Shown: one piece after another, positions 1 through 7,773 of the stretch | How the letters are laid out: every line of letters starts with the position of its first letter | How positions within the stretch are numbered: the first letter of the stretch is position 1 | Source of the DNA: Alphaproteobacteria bacterium | GTDB lineage: Bacteria; Pseudomonadota; Alphaproteobacteria; RF32; CAG-239 | Reading direction: 5' to 3' | DNA: 41,603 nucleotides | Assembly: GCA_017465945.1 (NCBI GenBank) | Contig: JAFTVD010000001.1 | Coordinates: 1-41,603, forward strand | Notes under the pieces: model-generated | Told to the model about the DNA's origin: nothing | The model's input: the letters and a program-made list of their open reading frames with translations, nothing else | Databases searched by the model: none | Program-made: the position numbers and the translations under genes

Positions 1-141
1 ATAATCAACAAACTCAGATGAACCAGCTTCTGCCAATACTTTTGTAATAGCAGCTGTTAATGTTGTTTTACCATGGTCTACGTGACCAATAGTTCCAATG
101 TTGCAGTGTGGCTTACTGCGTTCAAACTTTTCTTTTGCCAT
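1..141 (-). CDS. tuf: Elongation factor Tu, 5' end only
   Basis: EF-Tu is the GTPase that carries aminoacyl-tRNA to the ribosome. Only the first 47 codons lie in the window; the rest continues beyond base 1. The minus-strand translation starts [20 protein letters not shown] and runs into the P-loop GHVDHGKTT, which is the invariant G1 motif of the family. The start ATG is at 139-141, preceded by an AGGATG ribosome site. It lies just downstream of tRNA-Tyr and tRNA-Gly on the same strand, the classic tRNA-tuf arrangement in proteobacteria, so it is probably co-transcribed with them from the promoter at 465-493. Confidence 0.97.
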   Translation of the reverse strand, partial: MAKEKFERSKPHCNIGTIGHVDHGKTTLTAAITKVLAEAGSSEFVDY

Positions 142-200
142 ATTATCTACATCCTAAAATATTGTGTTTCGGAGAAGATTAATGTTATGAAAGGGAAAAT

Positions 201-274
201 TGGAGCGGGTGAAGGGAATCGAACCCTCGTCATAAGCTTGGAAGGCTTCTGCTCTACCATTGAGCTACACCCGC
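201..274 (-). tRNA. tRNA-Gly (anticodon UCC)
   Basis: A 74-nt cloverleaf is readable on the minus strand. It has a 7-bp acceptor stem (GCGGGTG with CACCCGC), D-arm GCTC/GAGC, an anticodon loop with TCC, a T-arm GAGGGTTCGATTCCCTT, and an encoded CCA at 201-203. It sits between tRNA-Tyr and tuf. Confidence 0.96.
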
Positions 275-325
275 TCAAACCAATAAACTCTCAAACAAAA
301 ACCTATTTACTAAAACGAAATTAAC

Positions 326-411
326 TGGTGGAGGGGGAAGGATTCGAACCTTCGTAGACGAAAGTCGACGGATTTACAGTCCGTTGCAATTGACCGCTCT
401 GCCACCCCTCC
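326..411 (-). tRNA. tRNA-Tyr (anticodon GUA)
   Basis: An 86-nt tRNA with a long variable arm (class II) is readable on the minus strand. The acceptor stem is GGAGGGG paired with CCCCTCC, the anticodon arm GGACTGTAAATCC carries GTA, and the T-arm is GAAGGTTCGAATCCTTC. CCA is encoded at 326-328. It is the first gene of the tRNA-Tyr, tRNA-Gly, tuf transcript. Confidence 0.96.
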
Positions 412-464
412 GCTAAAATCGTTTAAGGGAAAAAGAACATTTGTCTTTCAACCTGACAAAGGCA

Positions 465-493
465 ATAAAAACTTATTTTTTGCTTAATGTCAA
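465..493 (-). promoter_or_regulatory. Promoter of tRNA-Tyr/tRNA-Gly/tuf
   Basis: On the minus strand there is a perfect -35 TTGACA (488-493), a 17-nt spacer and -10 TTTTAT (465-470). It lies about 55 nt upstream of the tRNA-Tyr 5' end and is the best sigma-70-like match in the 412-744 gap. Confidence 0.65.
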
Positions 494-563
494 CATTTTT
501 TTTATTAAATATTAAAGTTTTTTTGATAACCTTTTTTTATCACATAAAAAGAATGAGATAACA

Positions 564-710
564 ATGGCTAATATTTTAACAGAAAATTCAAATAGTGAAA
601 TTCTTATTGAATTTACCATTAATTATCGTATAAAAGCTAATAACAATGTAAAAATCGTTTACGTTATATATAAAAATAACGCACTCAAGATGAAGCATCT
701 TTACTTCTAA
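564..710 (+). CDS. Possible small protein, 48 aa, unknown
   Basis: This short ORF starts ATG GCT AAT ATT and ends TAA at 708-710. The protein begins MANILTENSNSEILIEFTIN and ends in a basic segment. It has no signal peptide or recognised motif. A weak ATGAG ribosome site lies about 8 nt upstream, and a weak TTGATA/TAAAAA pair at 523-550 could be a promoter. The ORF ends 34 nt before rlmB, so it could act as a leader ORF. Coding status is uncertain because this gap is otherwise non-coding and short ORFs arise by chance. Confidence 0.3.
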   Translation: MANILTENSNSEILIEFTINYRIKANNNVKIVYVIYKNNALKMKHLYF

Positions 711-744
711 AAAAGCAAAACGGCATACTAAGAAAGGCAATATA

Positions 745-1503
745 ATGAAAAAATTTCATAACACCCCCAAAAACAATCAATCCCCATCAAAAGACCAATT
801 AATAATTTATGGTCGCCATGCCGTAATTAGTGCTCTAAAAAATCCAAACCGCAAAATAAAAAAACTGCTAATAACTAATGAAAACAAACAAGAAATAGAA
901 AAATTAAACCTAAATATTTCCTATCAAATAACCGAAAAAAAAGATATTGAAAAAATATTACCACATGATGCTGTTCATCAAGGTTTTGCCTTATATTGTG
1001 ATAGACTAGATTCTGTTGATATAAGAGATTTAATTGCTATGTCTGAAAACAAATCTCGTTGTCATATTTTAATTTTAGACCAAGTTACAGACCCGCAAAA
1101 CATCGGTGCTATTATCCGTTCTTGTGCTGCCTTTGAAACTCTTGGCTTAATCGTACAAGACAAAAATTCTCCACTAGAATCTGGTGCTATGGTAAAAGCA
1201 AGTGCAGGAACAATAGAATATGTCCCAATATCAAGAGTTACAAACCTATCAAGAGCAATCGAAATATTAAAAGATAATGGATTTTGGGTGATGGGAATGG
1301 ATGGTTATGCCACAACCACAATCGATAAAATTAACAAATCAGGTAAAATTGCTATCGTAATGGGCTCCGAAGGCAAAGGCATGCGACGTTTAGTACAAGA
1401 AAATTGCGATTCGTCCGTAAAACTTCCTATTTCTCCAAATGTTGAAAGCCTAAATGTATCAACTGCAGCGGCAATCGCCCTATATGAATTAAGTAAAGAT
1501 TAA
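745..1503 (+). CDS. rlmB: 23S rRNA (guanosine-2'-O-)-methyltransferase RlmB-like, SpoU/TrmH family
   Basis: This is a SPOUT methyltransferase that uses S-adenosylmethionine to methylate a ribose 2'-OH; RlmB acts on G2251 of 23S rRNA. The 252 aa match family length. An N-terminal substrate-binding domain begins near residue 22 (IYGRHAVISALKN). The catalytic SPOUT core follows, with motif 1 DQVTDPQNIGAIIRSC (about 112-127), motif 2 IVMGSEGKGMRRLV (about 205-218) and motif 3 LPISPNVESLNVSTAAAIAL (about 227-246), whose Asn and Ser residues form the knotted cofactor site. The start is supported by AAGAAAGG about 9 nt upstream. It diverges from tRNA-Tyr/tuf, an order seen in other Alphaproteobacteria. 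TrmH of tRNA Gm18 shares the fold, but the N-terminal domain favours RlmB. Confidence 0.9.
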   Translation: MKKFHNTPKNNQSPSKDQLIIYGRHAVISALKNPNRKIKKLLITNENKQEIEKLNLNISYQITEKKDIEKILPHDAVHQGFALYCDRLDSVDIRDLIAMSENKSRCHILILDQVTDPQNIGAIIRSCAAFETLGLIVQDKNSPLESGAMVKASAGTIEYVPISRVTNLSRAIEILKDNGFWVMGMDGYATTTIDKINKSGKIAIVMGSEGKGMRRLVQENCDSSVKLPISPNVESLNVSTAAAIALYELSKD

Positions 1504-1518
1504 TACTCACACTTTGTA

Positions 1519-1546
1519 TTGACAAAAAATATTTTTTGTTTATAAT
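1519..1546 (+). promoter_or_regulatory. Consensus sigma-70 promoter for the 1594 gene
   Basis: Perfect -35 TTGACA (1519-1524), 16-nt spacer and perfect -10 TATAAT (1541-1546). Transcription would start near 1553, leaving an AT-rich leader of about 40 nt before the ATG at 1594. Confidence 0.8.
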
Positions 1547-1593
1547 AAGCATAATTTAGTAAAAATTATGTTTTATCATTAAATTATAAGCTT

Positions 1594-2706
1594 ATGAAAT
1601 TAAAAAAATTAGAACAAGAGCTTGAGTTTGTGAACACTGCTAATAACGATGACTTCAAGAAGTACATTTTTGAAAATAAATTAAGATGCCAAACAGAAAC
1701 AGAAATGGTAAAAACAAGAAAACCATCTCTTATTTTGTTTTACATGTCCATTCATGGGCTATCTCAAAAAGCAGCATCTGAACTCATTCGTCAAAACAAT
1801 CCGGCGTTAATCAACGCTTTGCTTGAAACAACTACTCCTCATTACAGCCCTGAAAACCTATTCTTTGATGTTGGTAATTACCATACCATCGTAAATTGGT
1901 TAAAAACTTATCGAAGCAAAAAATATCCTGAACAGGACTTATTCTGGAGCAAAAATCAAACAGCCATACTAGAGCATATCGCCAAACATCAGATAAGCTC
2001 ATTTGGTCAACTTGATTTGATAAGACGCCAAGACAACAAAGCAACTAGAGAGTTAATTTTAAGAGGAAAACTTTCTAAGCAAAACGAACTCAATCTGGCC
2101 AAATTTGCCCGTAAAGATAATGTCATTTTGCTATTGCAAACAACAACAAGCAAGAAAGACTATCAACTTTACAAGCAAATTTACATAATCCGGTTTGGAA
2201 ACCAAGAAGAAACAAAAAAATTACTTCAACAGCGACTTCACAGCCCTGCTGAAGAGTTATTTTTTGAAATAGCTCCATTCAACCTTATCGAAAGATATAG
2301 CAAACATTTAGGCATCACATCAGCCCAAATTCACTTGCTAAATCACCCCGATAATGATGAGCTAGTAGAATACCTATCCAAAACTGAATTATGCGAAGAG
2401 GCAGAAAAGCTGTTACTCAAAAGAGGTGAGCATAGAGAAATCAAAGCTTACATCAAAACTCATTACTTGAGTATCGATGGAGAGATAACTCTCATCAAGC
2501 GAGGACACCACAGAGAAATAATACTTTACCTTTCTAAACGAAGTCTGGGAGACCTTGCTCAATGTGAGTTAATCAGAAGAGGAAATTACATTGAAATCAT
2601 GACATTGATTGAAAACTATCCTCTAGCAGAATGCGCCGTTGATGAACTCTACAACCGAGGAAATCAAACAGAAATTTCTCTTTGGCAAAAAACTTTGCGT
2701 AAGTAA
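1594..2706 (+). CDS. Helical repeat protein with RG-x3-EI repeats, unknown function
   Basis: The 370-aa protein has no signal peptide or membrane segment, so it is probably cytoplasmic. From about residue 265 to the end it contains a degenerate repeat of roughly 25-28 residues with the core E-x2-L-I-x-R-G-x3-E-I-x2-Y-I. Examples are LLLKRGEHREIKAYIKTH, EITLIKRGHHREIILYLSK, ELIRRGNYIEIMTLIEN and DELYNRGNQTEISLWQK. Weaker copies occur earlier (ELIRQNNPALINALLE, ELILRGKLSKQNELNLAKFA). This suggests an alpha-solenoid scaffold, but I cannot name the family. No Shine-Dalgarno precedes the ATG. It has its own consensus promoter and a strong terminator, so it is monocistronic. G+C looks slightly above its neighbours. 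Confidence 0.8.
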   Translation: MKLKKLEQELEFVNTANNDDFKKYIFENKLRCQTETEMVKTRKPSLILFYMSIHGLSQKAASELIRQNNPALINALLETTTPHYSPENLFFDVGNYHTIVNWLKTYRSKKYPEQDLFWSKNQTAILEHIAKHQISSFGQLDLIRRQDNKATRELILRGKLSKQNELNLAKFARKDNVILLLQTTTSKKDYQLYKQIYIIRFGNQEETKKLLQQRLHSPAEELFFEIAPFNLIERYSKHLGITSAQIHLLNHPDNDELVEYLSKTELCEEAEKLLLKRGEHREIKAYIKTHYLSIDGEITLIKRGHHREIILYLSKRSLGDLAQCELIRRGNYIEIMTLIENYPLAECAVDELYNRGNQTEISLWQKTLRK

Positions 2707-2718
2707 ACCAACAAAAAA

Positions 2719-2746
2719 GGTAACTCTCTTATGAGTTACCTTTTTT
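2719..2746. terminator. Bidirectional intrinsic terminator
   Basis: Stem GGTAACTC (2719-2726) pairs with GAGTTACC (2733-2740) around a 6-nt loop. T6 follows on the plus strand and A6 precedes it, giving a T-run on the minus strand. It serves the convergent genes at 1594-2706 and 2764-3954. Confidence 0.9.
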
Positions 2747-2763
2747 GTTTTAAATATTATAAA

Positions 2764-3954
2764 CTAACGCTCCTTATTTTGAACAGGCATATCCCTGCCC
2801 CCAATAATTTTACGCATTGTTGCTGTATTGCTTAAATCAATTCCTTTACCATTAAAGTTTTTCACAACTTCAGAAGAAACAAATGCTTCAGCATTAATAA
2901 TTGCACCTTTCTCATTAATAGCACCTGCTTCAAGTAATGGTTTCAAATATTCCGATTTAGGATTTGTCCCATCTTTAGATAATATATTTTTATCCATCGC
3001 CTGTAAACCACCAAATCCCAAAGCATAACCAGCAGCAATAGGAATTTCAGACATTCTTTCAGGATTTTCCAACGGATAATCACATAAAGCTCTAGCCAAA
3101 ACTCTAAGTACCGGTGTTTCCAAAGTTTCTGCAATTTTTCTATCACGTTCAGTAACACCTTGAGGTTTATCAACTTTCTTTTCATTAGGATCTATCCATT
3201 TTAACGAACCTTTAGGATACGGCATTCCCAAAATCAAATAATTGTCACGTTCTATCCTTTCTCTCTTATAAGATTTATCAAACACATTTGCGGCACATAA
3301 ATCTGTCACACCATCTTCTTTTCTAGTAACATAAGCACCATAATCTCCTGTATCACCAATACCTTCAACCTCTGTATTAGGACCATAATACTCTGCTCTA
3401 ACAGGTATTTCAGATTTCTTAGCTGCAGAAATAACACTTTTGATTTCACCATTAGTATTATAAATATCTTCTCTTCTAAAATTTTTCTCAAGCCATTTTA
3501 CATCAGAAGTCCAAATATCTGCATCTCTTTTACCATCCCACTTAGTAGGATCTTTTTCTTCATGTCTAAAAACCTTGTCTTGCAAATATTTTATAGTTTC
3601 TTCAATTTTTTCTGGCGTACTTAAAGCATCTGGATGTTTCATAAAATATCTTTTAACCGCCATAGAACGAGAAATCATTTTCCCATCAGGACCTTCTGGA
3701 CACTCTCCTTCGTGTCCAATAAAAATTCCTCCATCAGCTTTTATAAACTGTTCTCTGCTATCTTCCGAATTATAAAATAAAAAACCATTGCCACTAGCCT
3801 TACTTCCATCCCATTCAGTATATTCTACATCATTACCGGTTACACCTTTAGGCATAGGAATTATAACTCTTTTTAAACCCGTAGATAAATAATCATCAGA
3901 ATATGGTGCATCTAAACCTTTTTGCACACTTTCATGCGAAATCTTATCATTCAT
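2764..3954 (-). CDS. Unrecognised protein, 396 aa
   Basis: I do not recognise this protein. The reading frame extends 24 codons further upstream, but the start at 3952-3954 (MNDKISHES) is favoured because AAAGGAGAG lies just upstream. It has no signal peptide or clear membrane segment. The sequence is rich in charged residues and Gly. Segments that might be conserved include VIIPMPKGVTGNDVEYTEWD (about 32-51), GGIFIGHEGECPEGPDGK (about 76-93) and a hydrophobic Ala/Gly-rich stretch IPIAAGYALGFGGLQAM (about 302-318). Its upstream neighbour at 4056 is cut off by a terminator at 4015-4043, so it probably has its own promoter in the roughly 70 nt between. It ends on the bidirectional terminator at 2719-2746. 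Confidence 0.75.
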   Translation of the reverse strand: MNDKISHESVQKGLDAPYSDDYLSTGLKRVIIPMPKGVTGNDVEYTEWDGSKASGNGFLFYNSEDSREQFIKADGGIFIGHEGECPEGPDGKMISRSMAVKRYFMKHPDALSTPEKIEETIKYLQDKVFRHEEKDPTKWDGKRDADIWTSDVKWLEKNFRREDIYNTNGEIKSVISAAKKSEIPVRAEYYGPNTEVEGIGDTGDYGAYVTRKEDGVTDLCAANVFDKSYKRERIERDNYLILGMPYPKGSLKWIDPNEKKVDKPQGVTERDRKIAETLETPVLRVLARALCDYPLENPERMSEIPIAAGYALGFGGLQAMDKNILSKDGTNPKSEYLKPLLEAGAINEKGAIINAEAFVSSEVVKNFNGKGIDLSNTATMRKIIGGRDMPVQNKER

Positions 3955-4014
3955 TTTCTCTCTCCTTTTATTACCATTCAAAGGCATTATACCATAAAAA
4001 TTAGCTTCATGCAA

Positions 4015-4043
4015 CAAAAAAAGCACCTCAAACTAAGGTGCTT
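4015..4043 (-). terminator. Intrinsic terminator of the 4056-4433 gene
   Basis: On the minus strand, AAGCACCT (4036-4043) pairs with AGGTGCTT (4021-4028), followed by T6 (4015-4020). It lies 12 nt past the stop codon of the 4056-4433 gene. Confidence 0.85.
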
Positions 4044-4055
4044 TTATGTATCAAT

Positions 4056-4433
4056 TTAACACATTTTACTTACTTCTCTTAATTTTTGTTCTTCTTGCTC
4101 TACATAAGGACGAGCCACTTCTGTAAACATAATTCCAACTGGTCCCCAAAACCAACTTATATCAGGAAAATGATCATCAAAAGTATAATACAGAGCACTA
4201 TTTACACTCCAAAAAACCTCTTGCAACCGCTCAAAACCTTTTGCCTTGTAATACCAATAAACCAAATACCCACCCAAAATACTCCAAATAGGCATCTGTT
4301 TTACTGTTATTTTATCCCAATATAAATCCTTTACTTTTTCTCTACACTTATCTGTATACCAAGCAAAAAAGATGGCTATACCTATAATGAGAAACATCCC
4401 AATAATTGGCAATTTAAAAATAATTGTTTCCAT
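4056..4433 (-). CDS. Small membrane protein, 125 aa, unknown
   Basis: The N-terminus is a clear transmembrane segment of about 18 residues (PIIGMFLIIGIAIFFAW, about 9-25), followed by a basic Lys/Arg stretch. A second weakly hydrophobic aromatic region (IWSILGGYLVYWYYKAKGF) follows near residues 49-67, then a Trp/Phe-rich segment around residues 74-105 and a charged C-terminal tail. It is probably an inner-membrane protein with one or two spans. I see no family match. No Shine-Dalgarno precedes the ATG; it follows an A/T-rich leader, as for several other small membrane protein genes in this window. It is monocistronic, ended by the terminator at 4015-4043. Confidence 0.65.
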   Translation of the reverse strand: METIIFKLPIIGMFLIIGIAIFFAWYTDKCREKVKDLYWDKITVKQMPIWSILGGYLVYWYYKAKGFERLQEVFWSVNSALYYTFDDHFPDISWFWGPVGIMFTEVARPYVEQEEQKLREVSKMC

Positions 4434-4478
4434 AATACATATTTTTTTTAAAGTTTATAATAATTTAATTTCAAACTA

Positions 4479-4507
4479 CCTATATTATCAAATATCTTAT
4501 TTGTCAA
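4479..4507 (-). promoter_or_regulatory. Possible promoter for the 4056-4433 gene
   Basis: On the minus strand, perfect TTGACA (4502-4507), 17-nt spacer and a poor -10 TATAGG (4479-4484). It is about 45 nt upstream of the ATG. The -10 match is weak. Confidence 0.4.
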
Positions 4508-4518
4508 ACACTTTTATC

Positions 4519-4546
4519 TTGACTATTTTATCCAATATATTAGCAT
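4519..4546 (+). promoter_or_regulatory. Possible promoter for the GT39-like gene
   Basis: TTGACT (4519-4524), 16-nt spacer and TAGCAT (4541-4546), 35 nt before the ATG at 4581. The match is moderate. Its -35 lies only 12 nt from the oppositely oriented -35 at 4502-4507, giving a compact divergent promoter region. Confidence 0.4.
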
Positions 4547-4580
4547 AAAGCATATATTATGATATAATTAGGATGAGATA

Positions 4581-6029
4581 ATGAATAGCAACAAATTTTC
4601 TACATTTGCATTAAAAAATAACATTTTTTATTTATTTTTATTAATAATTGTTTCTTTCATTGTTTCATTATTAGATTTGCAAAACCCCATACATAGTTAC
4701 TATGAACGTTATGATGCAACATTATACCAATACATTGGTAAAATGATATGGCATAATCAATTACCCTACAAAGATATTTTTGACCATAAAGGTCCCATGG
4801 TATATTTTTGGAATACTCTTGGATATATTATTCACCCAATGCACGGACGATGGCTTATTGAATTTTTTGCATTATCAATTTCTTCTTATATAGCATTTTC
4901 TATTGCTAAAATATTTTTATCTCCTCTCCAATCTTTTTTAATAACCTGTATACTATTTTTAAATACCCCTTTCGCTGATACAATAGGAAATTCTGAAAGT
5001 TTTGCTACATTTTTACTTTTTATTTGCTTAAAAATATATATAAACTACACACAAGACAACAACTTATCTATTGCAAAAAATTTAAGCTTAGGCATTTTAT
5101 GTGCTCTATTACTATTAACCAAACCAACTTACCTTATTATACCTATAATCTTTACTTTTTTTGTAATATTGGAACTATTATACAAAAAAAATTACTCACC
5201 ACTAAAAACATCAATCATTTATTTTTGTATTGGATTTTTTAGCATTCTAGCTATCTTAACAGGTATATATTTATATAACAATGTCCTTACATATTTATGG
5301 AAAAATTATATATTATTTAATATAGAATATGTAAAATATTGGCAAAACTTTAATAGTACCTCTCTAGTATTACTGTTTTTTTTATCAAAAAAAATTATAC
5401 AATCTTCTTTATGTTTCATAACTATCATACTCCTATTTTACAAAAAATACACTCCCAAAGAGCACAAACTTATTTTATTTACAATTTTATCATTCGTTTT
5501 ATCACTTATATTTATTATCATGCCCAAAACCCTTTTTGAACATTACTTGTATCCATTATTCCCACTAATACTTATACTATTCATTTTGGTTATAAAACTT
5601 ATAAGTAAATATAAGTACATTGCTTCCTTTTTATTATTTATCATACTATGCCTTAATTTACATAATTGTATAACATATCTATTAGAAACCAAAGAAGATA
5701 AAAACACTATCAAAGTTGCTAAAATTATAGACTACTACCTAAAAGACGGAGAAAAATTTCAAACACTAGGATGGGACATGGGGAGACTACATTTACTTTC
5801 AAATCATAATTGTAGCACCCCTTACGTATTACCAGCTATGATTGATAGAATACATCCAGAAATCATCTACAAAACATTAAAAAATAATCCACCACCAATA
5901 ATAGTTATTTTACCAGACATTCCTGCATATCATATAACTAATATAAATACTTTTTGGCCTAGTTTTTGGAAAGAATATATAAAAATATACAAAGAGGATG
6001 ATTTTGAAATATATTTAAAAGCAAAATAA
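4581..6029 (+). CDS. GT39/ArnT-like polytopic membrane glycosyltransferase
   Basis: The 482-aa hydrophobic protein has about ten predicted membrane spans and a soluble C-terminal part. Near residues 41-74 it carries the GT-C signature of the dolichol-phosphate-mannose transferase and ArnT type: YERYDATLYQYIGKMIWHNQ, then LPYKDIFDHKGPMVYFWN. The acidic residue in ERYDA is the expected catalytic position. Such enzymes transfer sugar from a polyprenyl-phosphate donor to lipid A, wall polymer or protein on the periplasmic side. Donor and acceptor cannot be told from sequence. ATGAGATAATG gives an ATGAG ribosome site close to the start. It stands alone, with a hairpin terminator behind it and no sugar-pathway genes nearby, so its substrate must be supplied from elsewhere. 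Confidence 0.8.
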   Translation: MNSNKFSTFALKNNIFYLFLLIIVSFIVSLLDLQNPIHSYYERYDATLYQYIGKMIWHNQLPYKDIFDHKGPMVYFWNTLGYIIHPMHGRWLIEFFALSISSYIAFSIAKIFLSPLQSFLITCILFLNTPFADTIGNSESFATFLLFICLKIYINYTQDNNLSIAKNLSLGILCALLLLTKPTYLIIPIIFTFFVILELLYKKNYSPLKTSIIYFCIGFFSILAILTGIYLYNNVLTYLWKNYILFNIEYVKYWQNFNSTSLVLLFFLSKKIIQSSLCFITIILLFYKKYTPKEHKLILFTILSFVLSLIFIIMPKTLFEHYLYPLFPLILILFILVIKLISKYKYIASFLLFIILCLNLHNCITYLLETKEDKNTIKVAKIIDYYLKDGEKFQTLGWDMGRLHLLSNHNCSTPYVLPAMIDRIHPEIIYKTLKNNPPPIIVILPDIPAYHITNINTFWPSFWKEYIKIYKEDDFEIYLKAK

Positions 6030-6032
6030 AAA

Positions 6033-6075
6033 AACACCCCTAATGCTGAATAAATAATTCAACCATAGGGGTGTT
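6033..6075. terminator. Long hairpin terminator between convergent genes
   Basis: AACACCCCTA (6033-6042) pairs perfectly with TAGGGGTGTT (6066-6075), with a further inner pairing TGAAT/ATTCA in the 23-nt loop. A run of A before it gives T7 on the minus strand, so it most clearly ends the 6105-6584 gene. It may also stop the plus-strand glycosyltransferase transcript. Confidence 0.8.
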
Positions 6076-6104
6076 CTTCAATTTTATTACTGTTTATCGC
6101 TAAG

Positions 6105-6584
6105 CTATCCTTGATATTTTCTGTCATTTGCTTCTTGAACTTTTTTCTTATATCGCTCATTATCATTTTCTGATTTTACAATCACAATAAAGACAAAAAG
6201 AATAATCGCTGTTATAAACATACCAATAGTAGCAACCAAACCTGCCTCATGTGTCCTCAAATTACTAAGAAAGTATTTATGATCACCTTCTTCCTTAGGA
6301 TAAACCTTAAAATCATCTTTCCAATAAAAAGTATAAACCTTCTTACCTTCAAAGGCCATTCTTGTCTTAGAGGAAGCATTTCCTACCCTAGGAACAGAAA
6401 AATTTTCAACAACAAAACGCTCATCACCATTCATAACATAATAACGGTTCCACGTTTTATCGAATAACAACTCTTGTTCTTGAAAATTGTCAAATTCCAA
6501 CTTGCACTCTTCTATAATAAAGAACGTACAAACAGCCCATACAATACCGATAACGATACTTACAATAATTTTACTTGTTTTCAT
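6105..6584 (-). CDS. Two-span membrane protein, 159 aa, unknown
   Basis: It has an N-terminal membrane segment (IIVSIVIGIVWAVCTFFII, about 6-24), then a polar region of about 85 residues, then a second span (LVATIGMFITAIILFVFIVI, about 116-135) and a charged tail ending in RKYQG. This places a small domain outside the cytoplasm between two helices, with the tail inside. The layout recalls DUF3592-type proteins, but I see no diagnostic motif and do not assign the family. No clear Shine-Dalgarno precedes the ATG. It is a single gene ended by the hairpin at 6033-6075. Confidence 0.65.
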   Translation of the reverse strand: MKTSKIIVSIVIGIVWAVCTFFIIEECKLEFDNFQEQELLFDKTWNRYYVMNGDERFVVENFSVPRVGNASSKTRMAFEGKKVYTFYWKDDFKVYPKEEGDHKYFLSNLRTHEAGLVATIGMFITAIILFVFIVIVKSENDNERYKKKVQEANDRKYQG

Positions 6585-6653
6585 ACTAATTAAATTTAAT
6601 AATAGTTAATACTAAAACCTTCCTACAAAAAAAATAAATAAAAGTCAATGATA

Positions 6654-7727
6654 TTATTTTAACCAATTCAACAACATCTCTTTGTATTTAAACAAATCAC
6701 CAACTAAAACACTCTCACTTTCTGTATGACATAATTTTTCATCACCCACCCCAAAAATCACAACATCAATCCCATAGTTTTGATAAAAACCTGCCTCCGT
6801 TGCATATGCTAATCTTTTAATTTCATAATCATTATTCTTCATATTTTTTTTAACAAAATCACCGCATTTATCTTCTACAAACGAGGGTATTTCTAAATTT
6901 AAATTATACATTAAAATACTCCCATCATAATCATTTTTAAGCTTTTCTGCTTCATCCAAAATATCACTTAATATCATATTTTTTTGTTCTTCATTTTTAT
7001 ACCTAATTTCAAATTCAAATTTTCCCAAATCAGCTATCACATTTACATCATTTATACATTCAATATTACCTATATTTAAAGTAACACCATCATCATAATA
7101 TTTGTCATTTAACTCAAATATTTTTTTCCATAACTTTCCCATAATTTCAATAACATTAATCCCATCCCTATTTATACTAGAATGAACGGCTTTACCTCTA
7201 ATTTCAAACTTACCACTTAAATATCCCCTGTTAGAAACTCCAATACCAAAATTTGTTGGTTCACCTACTATACCACCTTCAAACTTAATTTCATTTTTAT
7301 CAAAAAACTTTAATATATTTTTTACACCTTTTACATCTGTTTCTTCATCTGAACTAATTGCTAAAACAATAGGCTTGTTTATCTTTTTCAATTCAACTAT
7401 TGAGGATAATACAATAGCAATAAAACTTTTCATATCAACAGTCCCTCGTCCAAAAACTCTTCCATTTTTCAAACTTGGCACAAACATTTCATCACTAGCA
7501 CCAACAACATCTAAATGCCCAGATAACAAAATAGCATTTTCTAACCTATAAAAATCATTTCTTCCAATAAGCGCTACAATATTTTCTTTTCCATCATCAT
7601 TTTTTATAATTTCATAAACACACTGATGTTCATCCAAAATATCTGCAATATAGCAAATACATTGATGTATCTCCTCTATATTTTTATCTGTTTTAAATTT
7701 AATCAAATCTTCTAATATTTTTTTCAT
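6654..7727 (-). CDS. M20 family metallohydrolase (ArgE/DapE-like)
   Basis: Zinc-dependent amidohydrolase of the peptidase M20 clan, which includes acetylornithine deacetylase and succinyl-diaminopimelate desuccinylase. Metal and catalytic motifs are in order: LSGHLDVVG (about 68-76), GRGTVDMKSF (about 93-102, bridging Asp), ISSDEETDVKG (about 124-134, catalytic Glu pair), GEPTN (about 155-159) and a C-terminal HTESES. A dimerisation domain lies between about 168 and 280 (GKAVHSS). The frame also has an ATG at 7733, but GGGGT sits only 1-2 nt from it and about 8 nt from the ATG at 7727, so 7727 is preferred. GRGTVDMK and SSDEE lean towards ArgE, but no arginine genes are nearby and the substrate is open. 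Confidence 0.8.
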   Translation of the reverse strand: MKKILEDLIKFKTDKNIEEIHQCICYIADILDEHQCVYEIIKNDDGKENIVALIGRNDFYRLENAILLSGHLDVVGASDEMFVPSLKNGRVFGRGTVDMKSFIAIVLSSIVELKKINKPIVLAISSDEETDVKGVKNILKFFDKNEIKFEGGIVGEPTNFGIGVSNRGYLSGKFEIRGKAVHSSINRDGINVIEIMGKLWKKIFELNDKYYDDGVTLNIGNIECINDVNVIADLGKFEFEIRYKNEEQKNMILSDILDEAEKLKNDYDGSILMYNLNLEIPSFVEDKCGDFVKKNMKNNDYEIKRLAYATEAGFYQNYGIDVVIFGVGDEKLCHTESESVLVGDLFKYKEMLLNWLK

Positions 7728-7742
7728 ATTCATACCCCAAAC

Positions 7743-7766
7743 AAAAAGTGGAGGTTTCCCTCCACT
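7743..7766 (-). terminator. Intrinsic terminator of the flavoprotein gene
   Basis: On the minus strand AGTGGAGG (7759-7766) pairs with CCTCCACT (7747-7754) around a GAAA tetraloop, followed by T5. It separates 7774-9165 from the M20 peptidase gene, so the pair is not a simple operon. Confidence 0.88.
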
Positions 7767-7773
7767 CTAAAAA

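Noticed and set aside
73..324. Plus-strand ORF across the tuf 5' end and tRNA-Gly
   Set aside because: It runs antisense through tuf and tRNA-Gly and is not a real gene.
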